Below are positions 7,851 to 16,656 of a stretch of DNA of 56,385 nt, one piece after another. The stretch's first letter is position 1; each line of letters begins with the position of its first letter. Under the pieces are notes generated by a model. That model did not search any database and had not been told where the DNA came from. It saw only the letters and a program-made list of their open reading frames with translations. A program made the translations under genes and the position numbers. The stretch comes from Lachnospiraceae bacterium (GTDB taxonomy: Bacteria; Bacillota; Clostridia; Lachnospirales; Lachnospiraceae): assembly GCA_016284315.1 (NCBI GenBank), contig JAEEOO010000021.1:1-56385 (forward strand), written 5' to 3'.

Positions 7851-9842
7851 ATGGTAAACAAAAATAAATCTAAAAGAATCGGCAAGCGCTTAATTGCTTT
7901 TGCGGCAGCATTGACAATGGTTACAGCTTCATTAACAGGTTGTGGAAAGGATACTGCAAAAGCCGAGCCTGCGCCAATAGAGAACCCAAGCATCTATATT
8001 GCGCCCATCGCAAATTACGATGACACTTCCATAAGGGGAATGGATATTTCAAGTATTCTTGTAGAGGAAGCCAGTGGTGTTAAATACTACAATGCCAATG
8101 GTGAAGAGGAAGATCTTTTCAAAATCCTTTCGGATAACGGAGTCAACTATATAAGAGTCCGTGTCTGGAATGATCCCTATGACGCCGATGGTCATGGATA
8201 CGGCGGAGGAAATAATGATGCAAATGCCGCTGCCGAGATTGGTAAGCGCGCGGCAGAGTACGGAATGAAGCTTAATGTGGACTTCCATTACTCCGATTTT
8301 TGGGCAGATCCAAAAAAGCAGATGTGTCCCAAGGCTTGGAAAGGAATGGATATTGATTCAAAGGCTCAGGCACTTTATGACTATACCGTAGAAAGCCTTA
8401 AAACCATCCTTGATGCGGGAGCAGATGTTGGAATGGTCCAGATCGGTAATGAGATCAATAACGGTCTTGCGGGAGAAACAAAAGAAGAGAACATCATGGA
8501 TCTCTTAAAACAGGCTTCAAAAGCTGTTAGGGATGTTTCTAAGGAAAAAGGAAAAGATATCAAGATTGCCGTTCACTATACGGAAGTTGACGATGTCATC
8601 ATGATAACCAAGAAGGCACTTAGGCTTTCTGAGAACGAGATCGATTATGATATTTTTGGAATTTCTTATTATCCTTTCTGGCACGGTAAATTGAGAGGAA
8701 TGAAGAACACTCTTAACACCATTAAGGCTACTTACGGAAAAGATGTATGCGTTCTTGAGACTTCATTCCCTTACACTGATGAAGATGGTGACGGATTCGG
8801 AAACAGCGTAAGCGCAGGAGATATTACAGGAGAATATACTTGCAGCATTCAGAGTCAGGCAAACTCTGTTTGGGATATAATGGACAGCGTTTCAGAGATA
8901 GGAGGCCTTGGAGTATTTTACTGGGAAGGCGCATGGATACCTGTCGGAAGCGACGGAAATTCCAATAAGGAGATCTGGAACGAGAAAGGCTCAGGTTGGG
9001 CAAGTAAATATTCTGCAAGCTATGATCCTAATGATGCCGGAAAATACTACGGCGGTTCATCCTGGGACAATCAGGCATTCTTTGATCATGAAGGCCATGT
9101 GCTTGATTCGCTTGCGGTATTTAATCCCAAGTTTTTAACCGAAGGCAATCAGGTCGATCCTAAGATTGAAATGATCCCTGAGGTGATAATTGAGATCAGC
9201 CAGGGCAGTGAACTTACGATGCCTGAAACAGTTTATGCAGTATATAATGACAGATCCCTTAACGGAGAGATACATGTTTTCTGGGATGAAGGGGATATTA
9301 ATAATGTCGACACAAGGACCGGAGGAGATTATAACGTCAAAGGATTAATCAAGGACGGAGCTACTGTAAATGCTACCGTTAAAGTAAGCTATGCAAATCT
9401 TCTCGAAAATTCCGGCTTTGAAGATGGATTATCCCCTTGGACTGTTAGTTATAGCATGGATTCGAATCCTACAGATATCCAGACTAAGGCTGCGGATGCC
9501 CTTGCCGGAGAAAAAGCATTCCACTTCTGGAGCGGATCAGAGGATGAGGATTTCTGGGTTGAGCAGACCGTAACCATTGAGGAAGACGGAAATTACAGCG
9601 CCTTCGGAAGTATCCAGGGCGGTGATGCCGGAGACCATTATGTAGAGCTCTATATCAAGAAAAACGGTGAGACCGTAGCAATGTTTGGAGGCTCCTATCT
9701 AACAGGCTGGGTAAATTGGCATAAGCTTGAAGTAGAAGACGTTTCAGCAGTGGCCGGAGACGAATTAACGGTAGGAATGAGCGTCAAGTGTCAGTCCGGA
9801 GGATGGGGAACTATAGACGAATTCTGTTTATATAAAGATTAA
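7851..9842 (+). CDS. Lipoprotein arabinogalactan endo-beta-1,4-galactanase, GH53
   Basis: Secreted GH53 endo-galactanase cleaving beta-1,4-galactan side chains of pectin, 663 residues from this start. A signal peptide ends in the lipobox SLTGC (Cys31), so the enzyme is probably membrane-anchored. The GH53 barrel spans about 60-430; the acid/base Glu is near 201 in QIGNEINNG and the nucleophile Glu near 303 in VLETSFPYT. It is followed by a Big_4-like bacterial Ig domain (about 450-520) and a C-terminal beta-sandwich starting NLLENSGFEDGLSPW that resembles galactan-binding CBM61. I chose the ATG at 7851, seven bases after TTTTAGGAGA; the in-frame TTG at 7776 lies inside the operator. Confidence 0.9.
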   Translation: MVNKNKSKRIGKRLIAFAAALTMVTASLTGCGKDTAKAEPAPIENPSIYIAPIANYDDTSIRGMDISSILVEEASGVKYYNANGEEEDLFKILSDNGVNYIRVRVWNDPYDADGHGYGGGNNDANAAAEIGKRAAEYGMKLNVDFHYSDFWADPKKQMCPKAWKGMDIDSKAQALYDYTVESLKTILDAGADVGMVQIGNEINNGLAGETKEENIMDLLKQASKAVRDVSKEKGKDIKIAVHYTEVDDVIMITKKALRLSENEIDYDIFGISYYPFWHGKLRGMKNTLNTIKATYGKDVCVLETSFPYTDEDGDGFGNSVSAGDITGEYTCSIQSQANSVWDIMDSVSEIGGLGVFYWEGAWIPVGSDGNSNKEIWNEKGSGWASKYSASYDPNDAGKYYGGSSWDNQAFFDHEGHVLDSLAVFNPKFLTEGNQVDPKIEMIPEVIIEISQGSELTMPETVYAVYNDRSLNGEIHVFWDEGDINNVDTRTGGDYNVKGLIKDGATVNATVKVSYANLLENSGFEDGLSPWTVSYSMDSNPTDIQTKAADALAGEKAFHFWSGSEDEDFWVEQTVTIEEDGNYSAFGSIQGGDAGDHYVELYIKKNGETVAMFGGSYLTGWVNWHKLEVEDVSAVAGDELTVGMSVKCQSGGWGTIDEFCLYKD

Positions 9843-9865
9843 TCTTTTATTTTTGATACAATTGT

Positions 9866-9905
9866 GATATTATAAGATAACAATACTGAATATTTATGCT
9901 ATATA
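9866..9905 (+). promoter_or_regulatory. Candidate promoter of the mini-chemoreceptor gene
   Basis: Two extended -10 candidates: TGA-TATTAT (9865-9873) and TGC-TATATA (9897-9905). The second has ATAACA (9877-9882) as a 4-of-6 -35 match at 17-bp spacing. GGAGGA at about 9922 serves the start at 9935. Confidence 0.45.
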
Positions 9906-9934
9906 TAAATCATTTATAAACGGAGGAACAACCA

Positions 9935-10249
9935 ATGACTGATATGGAAATGATTGAGAGCCTTGTTGAAGCCATCCAGAATGATTCAAAAAAGCTCGAC
10001 GGAATTCAGAAAAGACAGAACATCCTTGCACTTAACGCAAGTATCGAAGCAGCCAGAGCAGGTGAAGCCGGAAGAGGATTCGCCGTTGTTGCTCAGGAAG
10101 TAGGAGCACTTGCAAAGAACTGCGATGAACTCAATAACTCCATCGCAAAGAATGTAGCATCCATCGCTAAGCTTGTTAAGAAGCTTGAGAAGGAATCAAA
10201 AGGCGAAGTAGTTGAAGAAGCCGCAGAAGAGGAAAAAGCAGCAGAATAA
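9935..10249 (+). CDS. Miniature methyl-accepting chemotaxis protein (isolated signalling tip)
   Basis: A 104-residue soluble protein consisting almost only of the chemoreceptor signalling hairpin. Residues about 27-70 hold the near-invariant tip ([20 protein letters not shown] followed by [11 protein letters not shown]), which in full receptors contacts CheA and CheW. There is no membrane segment, sensor domain or HAMP, and only about three heptads flank the tip on each side; the tail is Glu/Ala-rich. Strong GGAGGA binding site, own candidate promoter and own terminator indicate a real gene rather than a fragment. It might join or compete in CheA/CheW arrays; that is inference. No other chemotaxis gene is in the window. 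Confidence 0.82.
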   Translation: MTDMEMIESLVEAIQNDSKKLDGIQKRQNILALNASIEAARAGEAGRGFAVVAQEVGALAKNCDELNNSIAKNVASIAKLVKKLEKESKGEVVEEAAEEEKAAE

Positions 10250-10287
10250 TTGCCTTCCTGTCAGTCAGTTTGTTTTATAGAAATACT

Positions 10288-10320
10288 AAAGCCCCGAAGC
10301 ATCGCGCTTCGGGGCTTTTT
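10288..10320 (+). terminator. Terminator between convergent genes
   Basis: Stem AAAGCCCCGAAGC pairs with GCTTCGGGGCTTT around a short loop, followed by TTTTT. The A-run on its left side means it may also serve the minus-strand malic enzyme gene. Confidence 0.9.
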
Positions 10321-10350
10321 GTCCACCGGGGACGGGTTTGGTCATTTTTT
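10319..10350 (+). repeat. G-rich dispersed repeat, copy A
   Basis: TTGTCCACCGGGGACGG followed by GTTTGGTCATTTTT. The same TTGTCCACCGGGGACGG core recurs at 18366 and, inverted, at 18696-18730; a variant is at 54664-54739. This copy abuts the malic enzyme stop codon. Confidence 0.75.
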
Positions 10351-11503
10351 ATTTAACTACATACTTCTTTACTGCATCGGCTACCAGGTCTGCGACTCTG
10401 GGATCGAACGCTGCGGGCATGATGTTGGTGTCTGAAAGTTCTTCATCGGGAACAAGGGAAGCGATGGCTTCGGCAGCTGCAAGCTTCATTTCCTCGGTGA
10501 TCTGAGTTGCTCTTGCTTCAAGTGCACCACGGAAGATTCCGGGGAATGCAAGAACGTTGTTTACCTGGTTAGGGAAATCGCTTCTTCCGGTACCGATAAC
10601 ACGAACGCCTGCTTCCTTAGCAAGGTCGGGCATGATCTCGGGAGTAGGATTTGCCATGGCGAACATGATAGCGTCCTTGTTCATGGATGCTGCCATCTCT
10701 TTGGTAACGATTCCGGGAGCGGAAACACCTACGAAGATATCAGCACCCTTAAGAGCGTCTGCAAGGCTTCCTGAAAGCTGCTCGGGATTGGTCTCATCCA
10801 TCATCTTTTCCTGCATCCAGTTAAGGCCTTCGGTCTTTTTGTTGAGGATACCAACCTTGTCGCAAAGAGTAACATTCTTAAATCCATATCTCAAAAGAAG
10901 CTTTGTGATGGCAATACCTGCGCTGCCTGCGCCGTTAACGATTACCTTACATTCTTCCTTCTTTTTGCCTACAACTTTAAGTCCATTGATAACGCCTGCA
11001 AGAACAACGATGGCGGTTCCGTGCTGGTCATCATGGAATACGGGAATATCGAGCTTTGCTTTTAATCTTTCCTCAATCTCAAAGCATCTGGGAGCTGAGA
11101 TATCCTCAAGGTTGATTCCACCAAAGGTAGGTGCGAGATAAGTAACAGCCTTGATGATCTCTTCGGTATCCTGAGTATCAAGACAAATGGGAACTGCGTT
11201 AACTCCGCCAAACTCTTTGAAGAGAACGGATTTACCTTCCATAACGGGCATTGCTGCGTGAGGTCCGATGTTACCGAGACCGAGAACTGCGCTACCGTCG
11301 GAAACGACTGCAACGGTGTTGGCCTTCATGGTGTACTTATAAGCAGCCGCTTTATCCTTGGCGATTACGCGGCAAGGCTCTGCAACGCCGGGAGTATAAG
11401 CGATTGAAAGATCGGTGGCATTCTTAACAGGTGCCTTTGATACGGTTTCAATCTTTCCGCACCATTCTTCGTGTTTTTTGAGGGCTATTTCGTTAACGTC
11501 CAT
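10349..11503 (-). CDS. NAD(P)-dependent malic enzyme (oxaloacetate-decarboxylating)
   Basis: Converts malate to pyruvate and CO2. The 384-residue protein has the short bacterial malic enzyme layout: N-terminal domain with the Tyr of SIAYTPGVAEP, the metal/substrate region CFEIEERL and FHDDQHGTA, then a Rossmann domain with GAGSAGIAITKLL and the later motif ANPTPEI. Start supported by AAAGGAGA upstream on the minus strand. It is the only minus-strand metabolic gene in this part of the window, with its own promoter. The cofactor choice (NAD or NADP) cannot be settled by reading. Confidence 0.93.
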   Translation of the reverse strand: MDVNEIALKKHEEWCGKIETVSKAPVKNATDLSIAYTPGVAEPCRVIAKDKAAAYKYTMKANTVAVVSDGSAVLGLGNIGPHAAMPVMEGKSVLFKEFGGVNAVPICLDTQDTEEIIKAVTYLAPTFGGINLEDISAPRCFEIEERLKAKLDIPVFHDDQHGTAIVVLAGVINGLKVVGKKKEECKVIVNGAGSAGIAITKLLLRYGFKNVTLCDKVGILNKKTEGLNWMQEKMMDETNPEQLSGSLADALKGADIFVGVSAPGIVTKEMAASMNKDAIMFAMANPTPEIMPDLAKEAGVRVIGTGRSDFPNQVNNVLAFPGIFRGALEARATQITEEMKLAAAEAIASLVPDEELSDTNIMPAAFDPRVADLVADAVKKYVVK

Positions 11504-11554
11504 TTTGTTTCTCCTTTAGATGACAGGGATTAATGATCCTTTTCATGATAAAAC

Positions 11555-11588
11555 GCGTGCTTAAGCATGCATCCTCGTCAGTATAGCA
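11555..11588 (-). promoter_or_regulatory. Malic enzyme promoter with overlapping palindrome
   Basis: On the minus strand TGC-TATACT forms an extended -10 (TATACT at 11585 down to 11580). Directly downstream, about where transcription would begin, is GCGTGCTTAAGCATGC (11555-11570), symmetric at 14 of 16 positions, a possible operator. The -35 position is a T-run and weak. Confidence 0.45.
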
Positions 11589-11673
11589 TAAAACGGAAGT
11601 CAAAAAAACATGCAGATGAAAAAATGAGTCAAATATCGCTTAATCCTTGAAAAAAGGGCGCAAAAACCTTAAA

Positions 11674-12768
11674 ATGTTATCTATGAATAAATTTAAATCC
11701 ATACTTAAGATAATAGGTATTGTTTTAGGGGCGGTCGTAGTACTTGCCCTTGCTTATGTTTGGTATGTTGTTATCTCATACCATCGCATTGAGGACCATA
11801 CAAAGATCGCAGTTTCTGCGCCCATAAGCGGAGTTGAGACCGATAAGGCTGAGGCAGGAGAGGAGTATACGATCCTTTCCTACAATATCGGATTCGGTGC
11901 ATATTCACCGGATTATACCTTCTTTATGGACGGCGGAAAGAGTTCCTGGGCTGAGAGCAAGGAAAGCGTTTTGAAACTTGTTAACGGTTCCGGAGATTTT
12001 GTGTTGTCCAATGATCCCGATTTTGTTTTATTCCAGGAAGTAGATTGCGATTCAACACGTTCCTACCATGTTGATCAGACCAAGATCCTTGCCGAGAAGT
12101 TCCCTGAGTATGATTCAACATATGCATTGAATTACGATTCGCCGTTTTTGCTTTATCCTATTTTGGAACCCCATGGAGCGAGCAAGGCCGGTGTCCTAAC
12201 ATTGTCAAGATTCGGAATCTCAAGTTGCGAGAGAAGAAGCCTTCCCATTTCAGAGAGCCTTAGCAAGTATATTGATCTTGACAGGTGTTACAGCGTAAAC
12301 AGAATACCTCTTAAGAACGGAAAAGAATTGGTCCTTATAAATCTTCATCTTTCAGCATACGGTTCTTCGGAAGAAGTAAGAGCAGGCCAGACCGCAATGC
12401 TTCGTGAAGAAATGCAGAAGGAATATGAAGCAGGAAATTATGTGATAGCCGGTGGTGATTTTAATCACGATCTTAAACTTGAAACCGATGATCCCGCACT
12501 GTTCTGGGCTCATTTCTATGATAGAAACCTTTTACCGGAGCATTTTTCTTTTGCCATGGATGGACTTGGAAGTGAAAAGAAACAGGCTCTTTCAAATACC
12601 TGCAGGGACGCGGGAGTAGTATATGATCCCGAAACCGCATATACCGTTACGGTAGATGGTTTTATCATTTCGGATAATATCAAGTGTACATATTACGAGA
12701 ACCTTGAAAACAATTATGAGTTCTCGGATCACAACCCTGTTTTAATGAAATTTGTACTTGAGGAGTAA
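11674..12768 (+). CDS. Membrane-anchored endonuclease/exonuclease/phosphatase-fold protein
   Basis: EEP-superfamily protein (DNase I/sphingomyelinase/inositol phosphatase fold). One N-terminal membrane segment precedes the domain, followed by family motifs in order: LSYNIGFGAY, a metal-binding Glu in LFQEVDCDS, GGDFNHD, a DGFIISDN segment and the terminal catalytic SDHNPVLM. The active site should lie outside the membrane. The start is uncertain: ATG codons at 11674 and 11683, and an in-frame TTG at 11647; AAAAAAGGG at 11650-11658 is rather far from the ATGs. It ends 5 bases before ispF and is probably co-transcribed with it. Substrate unknown. Confidence 0.82.
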   Translation: MLSMNKFKSILKIIGIVLGAVVVLALAYVWYVVISYHRIEDHTKIAVSAPISGVETDKAEAGEEYTILSYNIGFGAYSPDYTFFMDGGKSSWAESKESVLKLVNGSGDFVLSNDPDFVLFQEVDCDSTRSYHVDQTKILAEKFPEYDSTYALNYDSPFLLYPILEPHGASKAGVLTLSRFGISSCERRSLPISESLSKYIDLDRCYSVNRIPLKNGKELVLINLHLSAYGSSEEVRAGQTAMLREEMQKEYEAGNYVIAGGDFNHDLKLETDDPALFWAHFYDRNLLPEHFSFAMDGLGSEKKQALSNTCRDAGVVYDPETAYTVTVDGFIISDNIKCTYYENLENNYEFSDHNPVLMKFVLEE

Positions 12769-12773
12769 TATAG

Positions 12774-13325
12774 ATGAGAGTAGGAATGGGATATGACGTT
12801 CACCGCCTTACCGAAGACCGAAAGCTTATAATCGGCGGTGTTGAAATCCCTTATGAAAAAGGTCTTTTGGGACATTCCGATGCGGATGTTTTATTACATG
12901 CCATAATGGATGCTCTCCTTGGAGCAGCTGCTCTTGGAGACATCGGAAAACACTTCCCGGACAGCGATCCGGCATACAAAGGAGTTTCTTCCCTTGAGCT
13001 TTTAAGCCATGTGGGAGGACTCCTTCAGCAGGAGGGCTATATCGTAGGAAACATTGATGCGACTATAATCGCTCAGGCTCCGAAAATGCGCCCTCATATT
13101 GATACAATGCGAAAGAACATTGCCGACACCCTCGGCATTGATATAAACCAGGTAAACGTCAAAGCAACAACAGAAGAAGGCCTTGGCTTTACCGGAACCG
13201 GAGAGGGAATCTCTTCTCAGGCAATCTGCGTGTTAGACAGCGTCTACGACTATTCACACCTTAGCGCCATCTACGGCTCCAAAGGAGGCTGCCCCGGCTG
13301 TACGGGCTGTAGTAAGCAGCAATAA
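12774..13325 (+). CDS. ispF: 2-C-methyl-D-erythritol 2,4-cyclodiphosphate synthase with Cys-rich tail
   Basis: IspF, MEP-pathway isoprenoid enzyme. Metal and substrate motifs are intact: [36 protein letters not shown] and the end motif [15 protein letters not shown]. The usual length is about 157-160 residues; this one has 183, the extra being a tail with C-P-G-C-T-G-C just before the end, which could bind a metal or form disulfides. It lies 33 bases before cysS; the IspD partner is not in the window. Confidence 0.95.
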   Translation: MRVGMGYDVHRLTEDRKLIIGGVEIPYEKGLLGHSDADVLLHAIMDALLGAAALGDIGKHFPDSDPAYKGVSSLELLSHVGGLLQQEGYIVGNIDATIIAQAPKMRPHIDTMRKNIADTLGIDINQVNVKATTEEGLGFTGTGEGISSQAICVLDSVYDYSHLSAIYGSKGGCPGCTGCSKQQ

Positions 13326-13358
13326 TACATGATAAATAATATTGGAGATATATAGAAA

Positions 13359-14774
13359 ATGAACATTTACAATTCACTTACAAAAAGAGTCGAGGAATTC
13401 AAAGAAAATGAGCCCGGTAAAGTCGCAATGTATACCTGCGGACCTACCGTTTACCATTTCGCTCATATCGGCAACCTCAGAACATATATCATGGAGGACG
13501 TACTTGAGAAGACCCTTCGCTACTGCGGATATGATGTTAAAAGAGTAATGAACATCACTGACGTGGGACACCTTTCATCAGATGCAGATACCGGCGAAGA
13601 TAAGATGCTCAAGGGCGCAAAGCGCGAGCACAAGACAGTTATGGAGATCGCTAAGTTCTACACAGACGCTTTCATGAGCGACTGCAAAAAGCTTAACATC
13701 AAGACTCCCGATGTTGTTGAACCCGCTACCAATTGCATCGACGAATTCATTCACATGATCGAAGTCCTTCTTGAGAAGGGATATGCATATAAGGCAGGAG
13801 AGAATATCTATTTCGATACCTCAAAGCTTCAGAACTATTATGTATTCGGTAATCAGTCAGAGGACGATCTTAAAGTCGGTGTAAGAGATGACGTTACAGA
13901 GGATACCAACAAGAGAAATAAGAACGACTTCGTACTATGGTTCACCAAGTCTAAATTTGAGGATCAGGCACTTAAGTGGGACAGCCCTTGGGGAGTCGGA
14001 TATCCCGGATGGCATATTGAGTGCTCATGCATCGGTATGAAGCATCTTGGAGAGTACATGGACATCCACTGCGGTGGTGTTGATAATATGTTCCCTCACC
14101 ACACCAACGAGATCGCCCAGAGCGAATCCTTCACAGGACATAAGTGGTGCAACTACTGGTTCCATGTTCATCACCTTAACGACGAGACCGGTAAAATGAG
14201 TAAGAGTAAGGGCGAGTTCCTTACCGTATCTCTTCTTGAAGAGAAGGGCTACAATCCCGTTGCATACAGATTCTTCTGCTTACAGTCACATTACAGAAAG
14301 CCTCTGACTTTCTCATATGATGCACTTGAGCAGGCTTCTGCTACATACAAGAAACTCAAGAACAAGATCATTTCTATCCCGGAAGAGGGTGCTGTTGATG
14401 AGGCAGCTCTTAAGGAGTGGCATGATAAGTTTGCAGAAACCGTTGGCAATGATGTAAATACCGCTATGGGTATCACACTCCTTTATGATGTATTAAAGAC
14501 CGATCTTAACGGTGCAACAAAGAGAGCAATCATCGGTGATTTTGATCTTGTTCTCAGCCTTGATCTTTTAAAGGCAGATGCTGAAGGGGAAGGCGCAGCC
14601 GACAACGGCGCAGATCCCGAGCTTGTAGCATTCGTAGAATCAAAGATCGCTGAAAGAAAAGAAGCTAAAAAGGCAAAGGATTTTGCAAAGGCAGACGCCA
14701 TCAGAGACGAACTTCTTTCAAAAGGAATCGTAATAGAAGATACCAGAGAGGGCGTTAAGTGGAAACTTCAGTAA
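13359..14774 (+). CDS. cysS: Cysteinyl-tRNA synthetase
   Basis: Class I synthetase charging tRNA-Cys, 471 residues. Zinc-binding Cys27 in MYTCGPTVY, HIGH-type HIGN at 36-39, the GWHIECS zinc/substrate motif, HHTNEIAQSE and KMSKS at 279-283 are all present. The C-terminal domain contains an Ala/Glu-rich linker. A good site (TTGGAGA) precedes the start. No T-box leader is visible in the short 33-base gap. Its 3' end overlaps mrnC by 16 bases. Confidence 0.97.
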   Translation: MNIYNSLTKRVEEFKENEPGKVAMYTCGPTVYHFAHIGNLRTYIMEDVLEKTLRYCGYDVKRVMNITDVGHLSSDADTGEDKMLKGAKREHKTVMEIAKFYTDAFMSDCKKLNIKTPDVVEPATNCIDEFIHMIEVLLEKGYAYKAGENIYFDTSKLQNYYVFGNQSEDDLKVGVRDDVTEDTNKRNKNDFVLWFTKSKFEDQALKWDSPWGVGYPGWHIECSCIGMKHLGEYMDIHCGGVDNMFPHHTNEIAQSESFTGHKWCNYWFHVHHLNDETGKMSKSKGEFLTVSLLEEKGYNPVAYRFFCLQSHYRKPLTFSYDALEQASATYKKLKNKIISIPEEGAVDEAALKEWHDKFAETVGNDVNTAMGITLLYDVLKTDLNGATKRAIIGDFDLVLSLDLLKADAEGEGAADNGADPELVAFVESKIAERKEAKKAKDFAKADAIRDELLSKGIVIEDTREGVKWKLQ

Positions 14775-15208
14775 CACTTCTTAGTGCGATAAAAGAGACA
14801 TTTGCATGCGGGGAAAGAGACATTGCGGCATACTCCCCGCTTGCACTGGCTTATATAGGCGATGACATTTACGATACGGTCATTAGGACTATTGTTGTAG
14901 AGAGAGCAAACCGCCCCGCCAATGAGCTCCATAAAGAGACAGTTAAGTATGTTAAGGCAGAGGCTCAGTCGGAGATCATAGTACATCTTCTTAAGGAAAA
15001 GACCATACTTACGGAAGAGGAGCAGGAGATCTACAAGAGAGGCCGTAACGCCAAGTCATATACATCAGCAAAAAATGCCAGCATTCATGATTACAGAAAA
15101 GCCACAGGCTTTGAGACCCTTCTGGGATATTTGTATCTTATGGGACGTCAGGAAAGAGTTGTGGAACTGGTAAAACTTGCGGTGGATTTTATAGATTCAA
15201 AGGAATAA
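14759..15208 (+). CDS. mrnC: Mini-ribonuclease III
   Basis: RNase III-like enzyme without a dsRNA-binding domain that matures 23S rRNA ends. In 149 residues it shows LALAYIGDDIYD (metal-binding Asp), HKETVKYVKAEAQ, the RGRNAKSYTSAKNA segment and FETLLGYLYLMG. The start is GTG at 14759, inside the end of cysS, with AGAGAGGG a few bases upstream. Its place between cysS and rlmB is the standard Firmicute order. Confidence 0.95.
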   Translation: METSVTLLSAIKETFACGERDIAAYSPLALAYIGDDIYDTVIRTIVVERANRPANELHKETVKYVKAEAQSEIIVHLLKEKTILTEEEQEIYKRGRNAKSYTSAKNASIHDYRKATGFETLLGYLYLMGRQERVVELVKLAVDFIDSKE

Positions 15209-15211
15209 TAC

Positions 15212-15952
15212 ATGGGATATCAGGAATTTAAAATAGAAGGCCGTAATGCCGTTATAGAAGCATTCAGAAGCGGCAAGACAATAGACAAGCTTTTCATACT
15301 TGACGGATGCCAGGACGGCCCTATCCAGACAATTAAAAGAGAAGCAAAAAAGTTCGATACTCTTATTAAGTTTGTTACGAAAGAGCGACTTGATCAGATG
15401 TCCGAGACCGGAAAACATCAGGGCGTTATCGCTGTATGTGCGGCTTATGAGTATTCGGAAGTAAAAGATATTTTAGACAATGCAAAAGCAAAGGGAGAAC
15501 CTCCTTTTATTTTCCTTTTGGATAATATCGAGGATCCTCACAATCTTGGTGCCATCATCAGAACAGCCAACCTTGCGGGAGCACACGGAGTCATAATCCC
15601 TAAGAATCGTGCAGTAGGTCTTACTGCCACAGTTGCAAGGACCAGCGCAGGCGCTCTTAATTATACTCCTGTTGCAAAGGTTACCAATCTTGCAAAGACT
15701 ATTGAGGAACTTAAGAAAGAGGGACTCTGGTTTGTTTGCGCCGATATGGACGGAACAAGGATGTATGACCTTAATCTTAAGGGAGCCATCGGACTTGTTA
15801 TCGGTAACGAGGGCGAAGGCGTAGGAAGACTTGTTAAAGAAAAATGCGACATGGTTGCTTCAATCCCCATGAAGGGAGATATCGATTCGCTTAATGCGTC
15901 GGTGGCAGCAGGCGTACTTGCATACGAGATCGTGAGACAGAGGTTGTCTTAA
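15212..15952 (+). CDS. rlmB: 23S rRNA (guanosine-2251-2'-O)-methyltransferase
   Basis: SpoU/TrmH-family knotted methyltransferase, 246 residues. The N-terminal substrate-binding domain starts with EGRNAVIEAFRSGK; the SPOUT domain carries the three motifs DNIEDPHNLGAIIRTA, LVIGNEGEGVG and SLNASVAAGVLAYE. It begins 3 bases after mrnC and ends one base before sigH. Confidence 0.95.
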   Translation: MGYQEFKIEGRNAVIEAFRSGKTIDKLFILDGCQDGPIQTIKREAKKFDTLIKFVTKERLDQMSETGKHQGVIAVCAAYEYSEVKDILDNAKAKGEPPFIFLLDNIEDPHNLGAIIRTANLAGAHGVIIPKNRAVGLTATVARTSAGALNYTPVAKVTNLAKTIEELKKEGLWFVCADMDGTRMYDLNLKGAIGLVIGNEGEGVGRLVKEKCDMVASIPMKGDIDSLNASVAAGVLAYEIVRQRLS

Positions 15953-15953
15953 T

Positions 15954-16586
15954 ATGGCGGCAAACGACAGATTTACCGAATATGAAAATGTTTCCGACGA
16001 GGAACTCATAGAGAGATACAGAGCCGGTGAAAAAGGTATCATTGATTACCTTATGGTCAAGTATAAGAATCTTGTTCTCAGCAAGACCAGGTCATTGTTT
16101 ATTCTGGGCGGTGAGAGCGAGGACCTTATCCAGGAAGGGATGATAGGTCTTTTTCAGGCGGTTAATGATTATGATTTTGGTAGAGACGCCGGTTTTTTTA
16201 CATTCGCCGACCTTTGCATAACTCGAAAGGTTTACAGTGCGATAAAAGCTTCTAATGATAAGAAGCATTCATTCTTAAATAATTATGTTTCGTTTTTTGA
16301 ATCCAAAGCGGATGAGAATAACGAAAACCCACTTAGACTTTTGGAACAGCTACCCGGAAACGATGAAACGGATCCGGAGAAACTTGTTCTTACCGTAGAA
16401 TTAAAAGAGGAGATGGAAAGAGCCTTCAGAGAAGACCTTACACCTCTTGAAAGAGAAAGCTTTGGATTGTATATTACAGGTATGACAAGCTCTGAAGTTG
16501 CCAGGATCATGGGCAAGAGCGCAAAGGAAACTGACAATGCGATCCAAAGAGCAAAGAAGAAACTAAAAAAGATAAGACGTAATTAA
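15954..16586 (+). CDS. sigH: RNA polymerase sigma factor of the SigH (sigma-30) family
   Basis: 210-residue sigma-70 family factor. Region 2 contains DLIQEGMIGLFQAVNDYD and FTFADLCITRKVYSAIK; region 4 contains LTPLERESFGLYITGMTSSEVARIMGK as its helix-turn-helix. Both sequence and position after rlmB identify it as the SigH orthologue, which controls competence and the onset of sporulation in Bacillus. The YacP gene normally between rlmB and sigH is missing. Its role here may be unrelated to spores. Confidence 0.9.
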   Translation: MAANDRFTEYENVSDEELIERYRAGEKGIIDYLMVKYKNLVLSKTRSLFILGGESEDLIQEGMIGLFQAVNDYDFGRDAGFFTFADLCITRKVYSAIKASNDKKHSFLNNYVSFFESKADENNENPLRLLEQLPGNDETDPEKLVLTVELKEEMERAFREDLTPLERESFGLYITGMTSSEVARIMGKSAKETDNAIQRAKKKLKKIRRN

Positions 16587-16656
16587 ATATTTTGATCTAA
16601 GTAAACATTGGTTACACGTTGTTAAGGTACTTTTTGGTAGAAAAAGGAGGTAACAT

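Noticed and set aside
10557-11141. Long plus-strand open frame opposite malic enzyme
   Set aside because: Antisense shadow of a well-supported enzyme gene; no recognisable protein or ribosome binding site.
13326-13358. T-box leader before cysS
   Set aside because: The gap to ispF is 33 bases, too short for a T-box.
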